DNA of 6,327 nt from Clostridiales bacterium (GTDB lineage Bacteria > Bacillota > Clostridia > Lachnospirales > CAG-274), in assembly GCA_021202835.1 (NCBI GenBank), contig JAJQCI010000060.1:1-6327 (forward strand), in the 5' to 3' direction. Below the pieces are notes generated by a model. That model saw only the letters and a program-made list of their open reading frames with translations, was not told the origin of the DNA and searched no databases. Positions 1 through 4,500 of this stretch are shown here, piece by piece. A program made the position numbers and the translations under genes. The first letter of the stretch is position 1, and every line of letters starts with the position of its first letter.

Positions 1-885
1 AATTATATAATAAGACTTAACAAAGGAGAGGAAATTTTGGAAACAATTTCTGCCCTCTGCGAAAAGGAAAACATTAAAGCCGGCTTTGTAACGGGCTTAG
101 GCGCCGCAAACGACATCGAAATAGGCATTTTCGACACTGTAAAGAAGGAATATTTCAAAAGAAGCTACAAAGGTGATTATGAAATTGCCGCTCTTGTAGG
201 CAACATAAGCAGACAAAACGGAGCGCCCTATCTTCATTTTCATATCACAATAGGAAATCCCCAGACAGAGAAATATGCAGCAGGCCATTTATCAAAATGT
301 GTCATAAGCGCAACGGGTGAAATTTATCTTACGGCTGTCGATGCAGACGTTGACAGAGAAATGAGCGAGGAAATAGGCCTTAATTTAATGAAATTTTATA
401 TCACTTCGGGGGATGGCAAAATGGCGAAAATTGCGGTGCTTCTGCCAAAGGAATTTATGAAGGAGCAGGCGGAGAAGGTAATAAAAAGAAACAATTTTAA
501 TATTCATTCCCTAAAGGTTATTCAAAGTGTCGACGCCATTGCCGAAGCCAGAGACGCAGTGACAAACGGCGCCGACATTATTGTTTCGAGAGGCTATCAG
601 GCGAAGCTCATACAGGAAAACACAAATATTCCCGTTGCGGAAATGAAGGTTTCCGTTCAGGATGTGGGGCTTCTTATAAATAAGGCAAAGGCTCTTACCA
701 ACAAGGAGGAGCCTAAAATTGCCGTTGTTTCGTTCAGAAATATGATGGAGGACATTTCCTGCTTTTCCGAGCTTTTCAATATTCAGCTCTATGTTCACTA
801 TATGAATGACTTTGAGGATATAGAGGATATTTTAAAGGAGCTTATAGAAGAAGAGATTGACGTTGTTTTGGAGGGGAAACAATAG
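1..885 (+). CDS. PPC/DUF296 - PrpR_N regulator, N-terminal part (5' partial, ends at frameshift)
   Basis: This is the front half of a multidomain transcriptional regulator. The frame is open from base 1 with no stop, and residues 1-13 (NYIIRLNKGEEIL) are the expected first strand and helix of a PPC/DUF296 domain, so the gene starts left of the window. The TTG at 37 with AAAGGAG before it looks like a start, but it sits inside the domain and is probably coincidental. Residues 1 to about 133 form the PPC domain, with KAGFVTGLGA and a probable metal-binding histidine set (H79 and H81 in YLHFH, H96 in AGHL). After an 8-residue linker, residues from about 141 (MAKIAVLLP) form a PrpR_N-type sensor domain. 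It breaks off at DVVLEGKQ and two tandem TAG stops; the missing end is encoded downstream in the -1 frame. The role of PPC domains in bacteria is not settled. PrpR_N domains bind small-molecule effectors, such as 2-methylcitrate in PrpR itself; the ligand here is unknown. Confidence 0.85.
   Translation, partial: NYIIRLNKGEEILETISALCEKENIKAGFVTGLGAANDIEIGIFDTVKKEYFKRSYKGDYEIAALVGNISRQNGAPYLHFHITIGNPQTEKYAAGHLSKCVISATGEIYLTAVDADVDREMSEEIGLNLMKFYITSGDGKMAKIAVLLPKEFMKEQAEKVIKRNNFNIHSLKVIQSVDAIAEARDAVTNGADIIVSRGYQAKLIQENTNIPVAEMKVSVQDVGLLINKAKALTNKEEPKIAVVSFRNMMEDISCFSELFNIQLYVHYMNDFEDIEDILKELIEEEIDVVLEGKQ
408..423 (+). promoter_or_regulatory. possible internal ribosome binding site and ATG at the PPC/PrpR_N junction
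   Basis: A GGGGGA stretch (408-413) lies 7 bases before an in-frame ATG at 421. Translation from this ATG gives MAKIAVLLP, which resembles the natural N-terminus of stand-alone PrpR_N regulators. The preceding residues (GLNLMKF) resemble the natural C-terminus of a stand-alone PPC protein. The site could allow separate production of a regulator without the PPC domain, or be a relic of two once-separate genes. The purine-rich match is modest, so this is a suggestion only. Confidence 0.3.
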
Positions 886-888
886 TAG
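863..888 (+). other. apparent -1 frameshift site in the regulator gene
   Basis: The upstream frame reads GAG GGG AAA CAA TAG TAG (871-888). If GGG at 874-876 is followed by GAA beginning at 876, re-reading one G, the product continues as DVVLEG-ETIVDVVSRYG with no gap. That is the normal progression of a PrpR_N domain. The downstream frame has a stop at 858-860, so the switch must occur between 861 and 885. The G4 run at 873-876 is the obvious place; one extra G would restore the gene. TTGTTT (863-868), AAACAA (877-882) and TTGTTT (892-897) could form two competing 6-bp stems. No correctly phased X-XXY-YYZ slippery heptamer is present: GGGAAAC at 874-880 is in the wrong phase. Confidence 0.8.
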
Positions 889-908
889 ATGTTGTTTCAA
901 GATACGGC

Positions 909-2336
909 ATGCACTCTCTCTTTCTCTATTCAACGGAAAACTCAATTGAAAACGCCCTTATTCTTGCTTCAAAAATAGGTGAAGCAATAGACATAGAACA
1001 GGGCAACAAGGCATATATCGATACCGTTATGGAAACATCATTTAACGGTATTATTAAAATTGACAAGGAATGTAAAATCACGGCAATAAATCACTATGTT
1101 GAGGAAATTCTCAATGTAAAATATACAGACGCAACGGGAATGGCCGTAAACAAGATTATTCCCGAAATAAATATTGAATGTGTAACGGAGATTCTTCGGG
1201 GCGCAAGAGAAAGCTATTCCACCTCAATAAGAATGAACGGCATTTCCGCTATGCTGATTATGGCTCCTATACAGGCAGATGACAATATCTACGGCGCCAT
1301 AATTTCCGTAAGGCGCCTTGAACTGAGTATGAACAGCTCGGGAAATATAAAGGATATGCTTATGAACGGCTTTACGGCCAAATACAGCTTTTCCTCAATT
1401 AAAACCTCAAACCCGGAATACAGAGAAAATTTAGAGCTTGCAAAAAAATATGCGCTTACAAAATCCGCAGTTTTAATTACCGGCGGCGATATGCTGGAAA
1501 GCGAAAGAATAGCCCAGGCTATTCATAACAACAGCAACAGACGCACCGCCCCCTATATTTCAGTAAGTGTAAACGGCTTAAGCGACGAAGAGCAGATGAC
1601 TATGCTTTTCGGCAGCAAAAACTCGGCCGAAGCCGACAACGCCGTTAAACAGAGGGGAGTTATAGAATCCTGCAACATAGGCACGGTTTATATAAGCGAC
1701 ATAGACAAGCTTTCCCCCGGCTGTCAAAACAGGCTTTTAAAGATTGTGAATTATCTTCCCGTTTTCAGACCTGACGCAGACGAAAGAAAGCGGTTTGACG
1801 TTAAAATAATAGCTTCCGCAAAAACAGAGCTTCTGCCCCTTGTCAGAGAGGGAAAGTTCAGAGAAGAGCTATATTATTGTCTCTGTCCCTTTGTTGTGAA
1901 TGTTCCTCCCCTTAAAAGACGTAATGAAGACATAAAAGCCATAGTGGGAAACCGGCTTGAAGATTTTAAAAACAAATTTTCTTCTTACCTTATAATTTCC
2001 GACAAGGCTATGGAGGTCATATCCTCTCACAACTGGGAGGGCGGCGAGCTTCAGCTTAACTTTTTCTGTGACAGGCTTTTTATAACAACCACAAAAAGAA
2101 TTATAGACGAGGATTATACAACAAGGCTTCTCGAAGAGCTTTACCCCCACAGCCAAAATGTGAACGGGGAGGAAAGGCTTGTTGTTTTTAAACACCCCGA
2201 AGCAGAGGAGCTGATTCAGCTTTTGGAGGAACACAGGGGAAACAGAACAGAGGTGGCCAAGGCCTTGGGAATAAGCACAACTACACTTTGGCGCAAAATG
2301 AAAAAATACGGGCTTTTGTCAAAATACAAAGGTTAA
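909..2336 (+). CDS. PAS - degenerate sigma-54 AAA+ - Fis-type HTH regulator, C-terminal part (downstream of frameshift)
   Basis: This is the back half of the regulator begun at position 1. Its frame is open from 861. The first ATG (909) has no good ribosome binding site and lies inside the PrpR_N domain, so independent initiation there is unlikely. Numbered from this ATG, residues 1 to about 28 finish PrpR_N, about 33-138 form a PAS domain, about 168-395 match the AAA+ domain of sigma-54 activators, and about 430-475 hold a Fis-type helix-turn-helix (GNRTEVAKALGISTTTLWRK). The AAA+ fold is recognisable (VLITG, AIHNNS, LFG, FREELYY, VPPLKRRNEDI). However, Walker A is replaced by GGDMLESE (192-199), Walker B by GTVYISDID (258-266), GAFTGA is absent, the second arginine of FRxxLYYR is Cys, and GNVREL is EGGELQL. 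ATP hydrolysis and sigma-54 activation are therefore unlikely. The DNA-binding end looks intact, so it may act as a ligand-controlled repressor or sigma-70-type regulator. Confidence 0.85.
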   Translation: MHSLFLYSTENSIENALILASKIGEAIDIEQGNKAYIDTVMETSFNGIIKIDKECKITAINHYVEEILNVKYTDATGMAVNKIIPEINIECVTEILRGARESYSTSIRMNGISAMLIMAPIQADDNIYGAIISVRRLELSMNSSGNIKDMLMNGFTAKYSFSSIKTSNPEYRENLELAKKYALTKSAVLITGGDMLESERIAQAIHNNSNRRTAPYISVSVNGLSDEEQMTMLFGSKNSAEADNAVKQRGVIESCNIGTVYISDIDKLSPGCQNRLLKIVNYLPVFRPDADERKRFDVKIIASAKTELLPLVREGKFREELYYCLCPFVVNVPPLKRRNEDIKAIVGNRLEDFKNKFSSYLIISDKAMEVISSHNWEGGELQLNFFCDRLFITTTKRIIDEDYTTRLLEELYPHSQNVNGEERLVVFKHPEAEELIQLLEEHRGNRTEVAKALGISTTTLWRKMKKYGLLSKYKG

Positions 2337-2337
2337 A

Positions 2338-2354
2338 AGGGAGTGAATAATTTG
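2338..2354 (+). promoter_or_regulatory. ribosome binding site that favours the TTG start of the pyrophosphatase
   Basis: AGGGAG (2338-2343) is followed by an 8-base spacer and an in-frame TTG at 2352. The alternative in-frame GTG at 2343 overlaps the ribosome binding site itself and is too close to use it. The TTG start also gives MDNKDNIYILGHRNPD, with a short leader before the first catalytic motif as in related enzymes. Confidence 0.65.
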
Positions 2355-4007
2355 GATAATAAAGACAACATATATATTTTGGGCCACAGAAACCCGGATA
2401 CCGACTCGATTTGTTCGGCTATAGCCTATACTTATCTTAAAAATCAAAAAGAGGAAAGGTATATAGCCGGCCGCTGCGGCGATTTAAACAATGAAACAAA
2501 GTTTGTTTTGGAATATTTCGGAGCGGAAACTCCCGAATATATCGAAAACGTAAGAACCCAGATAAAGGATATTGAAATAAGACAGGCGGAAGGGGTAAAC
2601 TCTCTAATTTCCCTTAAAAGCGCATGGGAGATAATGAAGGAGAAAAATGTTGTAACCCTGCCCATAGTAAACGAGGAAAACAGACTTGAAGGGCTTATAA
2701 CCGTTTCCGATATTGCAAAGTCATATATGGACGTTTATGACAATAAAATTGTAGCAACAGCCAAAACCCCTTATAAAAATTTGGTTGAAATCTTAAACGG
2801 AGAAATGCTTGTAGGGGATATAAACAGGACCATAACAAAGGGAAAGATTTTTATTGCCGCCGCAAACCCCGAAATGATGGAAAACTATATTGCCGAAGGG
2901 GATATTGTAATCTGCGGCGACAGGTTTGAAGCCCAGCTCTGCGCAGTTGAAATGAACGCCCAGTGCGTTATAATCTGCTGCGAAAACAGCCGTATTTCAA
3001 AGACAATAAGAAAGCTGGCGGCTGAAAACAACTGCAGTATTATAAGCACAAATTATGACACCTACACAGCTACAAGACTTGTAAACCAAAGTATGCCTAT
3101 AAAGCATTTTATGAGAAGCCACGGCCTTATTACATTCGCCAAAACAGATTATCTTGACGAAATAAGATCGATTATGGCTCAAAAACGCCACAGAGACTTT
3201 CCCGTTCTTTCAAAGTCGGGACGGCTTCAGGGTATGATTTCAAGGCGAAACCTAATCGGCGGCCGAAGAAAAAAGGTTATTTTAGTTGACCATAACGAAA
3301 AGAACCATGCCGTTGAAGGTCTTGAACAGGCTGAGGTTTTGGAGGTTATCGACCACCACAGAATTGCGGATTTTGAAACCGTAAACCCAATTTTCTTCAG
3401 AAACCAGCCGCTGGGCTGTACCGCCACAATCATAACTCAAATGTACAGAGAACAGGGTGTTGAAATTCCTCAAAGAGAAGCCGGTCTTCTTTGTTCGGCG
3501 ATTATCTCCGACACTCTTATTTTCTCTTCCCCCACCTGTACATATCAGGACAGACAAACAGCGGAAGAGCTTGCTGAAATCGCCGGAATAGACATAAAGG
3601 ATTTTGCCAAAAAGATGTTTTCCGCCGGCAGCAACCTGAAAAACAAAACAATCGACCAAATTTTCTATCAGGATTTCAAAATGTTCTCCGCCGGAGAAAT
3701 CAGCTTCGGCGTAGGCCAGTTTAACCTTATGGACAATGACGAAATTAACAATATAAAAGGCAAAATCTACGAATATATGACAGCGGAAAGAGAACAAAAG
3801 GGCACGGATATGCTGTTTTTCCTTTTGACAAACATAATAGAAAAATCCTCCGTTGCCGTTTTCTGCGGCGAAAACTCAGCCGAATACATAACAAGAGGCT
3901 TCCACGCCCCCGACACAGATTTTTCCGTCACCCTAAACGGCGTAGTTTCGAGAAAAAAACAGTTTATACCGGCTCTTATAAACGCCATACACACAGAGTC
4001 AAACTAA
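2352..4007 (+). CDS. ppaC: CBS/DRTGG-regulated Mn-dependent inorganic pyrophosphatase (family II, DHH)
   Basis: This cytoplasmic enzyme hydrolyses pyrophosphate to two phosphates, pulling biosynthetic reactions forward. From the TTG start it is 551 residues. The DHH catalytic domain opens with GHRNPDTDS (metal ligands H12, D16, D18) and is then interrupted by a regulatory insert: CBS motif (about 70-128), DRTGG domain (about 140-245) and a second CBS motif (about 248-305). The DHH domain resumes with VDHNE (D313), VIDHH (D334, H335, H336), PLGCTATII and SDTLIF (D387). A DHHA2 domain (about 420-548) ends with the substrate-binding SRKKQ (533-537). All key residues are present. In the characterised Clostridium perfringens relative, AMP and ADP inhibit while ATP and diadenosine tetraphosphate activate through this insert; the same is likely here but not shown. 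A GTG at 2343 would add three residues. The gene follows the regulator by 15 bases and ends at a terminator. Confidence 0.95.
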   Translation: MDNKDNIYILGHRNPDTDSICSAIAYTYLKNQKEERYIAGRCGDLNNETKFVLEYFGAETPEYIENVRTQIKDIEIRQAEGVNSLISLKSAWEIMKEKNVVTLPIVNEENRLEGLITVSDIAKSYMDVYDNKIVATAKTPYKNLVEILNGEMLVGDINRTITKGKIFIAAANPEMMENYIAEGDIVICGDRFEAQLCAVEMNAQCVIICCENSRISKTIRKLAAENNCSIISTNYDTYTATRLVNQSMPIKHFMRSHGLITFAKTDYLDEIRSIMAQKRHRDFPVLSKSGRLQGMISRRNLIGGRRKKVILVDHNEKNHAVEGLEQAEVLEVIDHHRIADFETVNPIFFRNQPLGCTATIITQMYREQGVEIPQREAGLLCSAIISDTLIFSSPTCTYQDRQTAEELAEIAGIDIKDFAKKMFSAGSNLKNKTIDQIFYQDFKMFSAGEISFGVGQFNLMDNDEINNIKGKIYEYMTAEREQKGTDMLFFLLTNIIEKSSVAVFCGENSAEYITRGFHAPDTDFSVTLNGVVSRKKQFIPALINAIHTESN

Positions 4008-4009
4008 AA

Positions 4010-4060
4010 AAATCCCCCAAAGGCTGCAAAAAAATTTCGCAGCTTTTGGGGATTTATTAT
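4010..4060 (+). terminator. strong hairpin terminator after the pyrophosphatase, probably bidirectional
   Basis: Arms AAATCCCCCAAAGGCTGC (4010-4027) and GCAGCTTTTGGGGATTT (4039-4055) pair over almost their whole length, with one mismatch and one bulged G, around an 11-base loop. The hairpin begins 2 bases after the stop. On the + strand the tail is only moderately T-rich (ATTTATTAT). Read on the minus strand, the hairpin is followed by seven consecutive T residues (complement of 4006-4012), so it should also stop leftward transcription, and more efficiently. Confidence 0.85.
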
Positions 4061-4148
4061 CAACACCGTCATGTTTTTAATACTTTCTCCGGCATTACAT
4101 GCAAGTCTAACTTTTTTATTATCTCTTCTATAGTAATATCCGGTCGTT

Positions 4149-4169
4149 CCTGCAGCTGCAGGTTTTTAT
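4149..4169 (+). repeat. 14-bp perfect palindrome followed by a T run
   Basis: CCTGCAGCTGCAGG (4149-4162) is its own reverse complement and is followed by TTTTTAT. As RNA it could form a 5-bp GC-rich stem with an AGCT loop and a U tail, like a minimal terminator, or the DNA could bind a dimeric protein. No gene directly upstream on the + strand needs a second terminator, so its role is unclear. Confidence 0.35.
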
Positions 4170-4196
4170 GCAAGTTTGTGCTGTACAATCTCATAT

Positions 4197-4225
4197 ATAA
4201 TATAACAAATATAAAAATTGTACAA
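4197..4225 (-). promoter_or_regulatory. possible minus-strand sigma-A-type promoter
   Basis: On the minus strand, TTGTAC (4225-4220) and TATTAT (4202-4197) are separated by exactly 17 bases, in A/T-rich DNA. The -10 matches TATAAT at five of six positions; the -35 matches only in its TTG. Transcription would start near 4190 and run left into the hairpin at 4055-4010 with its seven-T tail, giving a transcript of about 185 bases. Chance matches are common in DNA this A/T-rich. Confidence 0.3.
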
Positions 4226-4228
4226 AAA

Positions 4229-4257
4229 AAGACATCAGCCGCTTTTGGGTATATACT
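4229..4257 (+). promoter_or_regulatory. possible plus-strand sigma-A-type promoter
   Basis: AAGACA (4229-4234) and TATACT (4252-4257) are spaced by 17 bases. The -35 matches TTGACA at four of six positions and the -10 matches TATAAT at five of six. It lies back-to-back with the minus-strand candidate and points at the short coding-like remnant that begins near 4292. Confidence 0.3.
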
Positions 4258-4291
4258 GTAATCGGAAAACAAAAACACTTTATAAAGGGTA

Positions 4292-4406
4292 ATGTCTTAT
4301 AGAATTTACTGATGATGACAACGAAAAAAATCTGTGCAGTCAGCTGACACTTAAGGCAAATGATTATAACCACATAGAGGATATTTATAATTTGGGAAAG
4401 CTATGA
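4292..4406 (+). pseudogene. short coding-like remnant, possible frameshifted small protein
   Basis: I do not recognise this sequence. The frame 4293-4406 is open and reads like real protein (IEFTDDDNEKNLCSQ through HIEDIYNLGKL, then TGA): hydrophilic, acidic, with no low-complexity run, about 35 residues. It has no start codon in frame. One frame away, ATG at 4292 gives only six codons (MSYRIY) before a stop; removing one base near 4301 would join it as MSY-EFTDDD. A purine-rich AAAGGG (4284-4289) precedes the ATG but is only 2 bases away. A promoter-like element lies upstream and a strong hairpin begins 3 bases after the stop, as expected for the tail of a genuine gene. It may be a frameshifted small gene or the surviving 3' end of a larger deleted gene. 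Confidence 0.3.
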
Positions 4407-4409
4407 ACC

Positions 4410-4454
4410 AAACGGACAGAAAACAAGATTTGCGGCTTTGTTTTCTGTCCGTTT
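4410..4454. terminator. perfect 17-bp hairpin between convergent genes, probable bidirectional terminator
   Basis: AAACGGACAGAAAACAA (4410-4426) is exactly complementary to TTGTTTTCTGTCCGTTT (4438-4454) across an 11-base loop. On the + strand it ends in TTTT; on the minus strand it ends in TTTGG. It is 46 bases beyond the ftsH stop codon on the minus strand and 3 bases after the stop of the small + strand remnant. It most likely terminates ftsH transcription and separates the two convergent units. Confidence 0.75.
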
Positions 4455-4462
4455 TAAGCTGA

Positions 4463-4489
4463 AATAATTGTATTCTGTTTTCAATTATT
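4463..4489. repeat. short A/T-rich inverted repeat just beyond ftsH
   Basis: AATAATTG (4463-4470) and CAATTATT (4482-4489) form a perfect 8-bp stem around an 11-base loop, 11 bases past the ftsH stop. It is weak because it is nearly all A/T. It may protect the 3' end of the message, but it may also be chance. Confidence 0.3.
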
Positions 4490-4500
4490 TTCCTTAAAGC

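Noticed and set aside
22..39. AAAGGAG with a TTG start at 37 for the first gene
   Set aside because: The frame is open to base 1 and residues encoded by 1-36 are the expected beginning of the PPC domain, so the purine-rich stretch simply encodes KGEE and the true start lies outside the window.
874..880. GGGAAAC as a programmed -1 slippery heptamer
   Set aside because: The zero frame reads GGG AAA C, not G GGA AAC, so the heptamer is out of phase. Only a single-tRNA slip of GGG on the G4 run would work.
870..891. GGAGGGG as a ribosome binding site for reinitiation at ATG 889
   Set aside because: ATG 889 is in the wrong frame for the downstream regulator half, and the first in-frame ATG (909) is 32 bases from the G run.
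2343..2345. GTG start for the pyrophosphatase
   Set aside because: It overlaps the AGGGAG ribosome binding site; TTG at 2352 has the correct spacing.
3282..3797. Long minus-strand open frame within the pyrophosphatase gene
   Set aside because: It is antisense to a well-conserved catalytic coding region, has no recognisable domain, and is explained by codon use on the opposite strand.
4046..4261. Plus-strand open frame in the intergenic gap
   Set aside because: It starts inside the terminator hairpin, has no ribosome binding site, and its translation is Cys/Ile/Phe-rich with no protein-like pattern.
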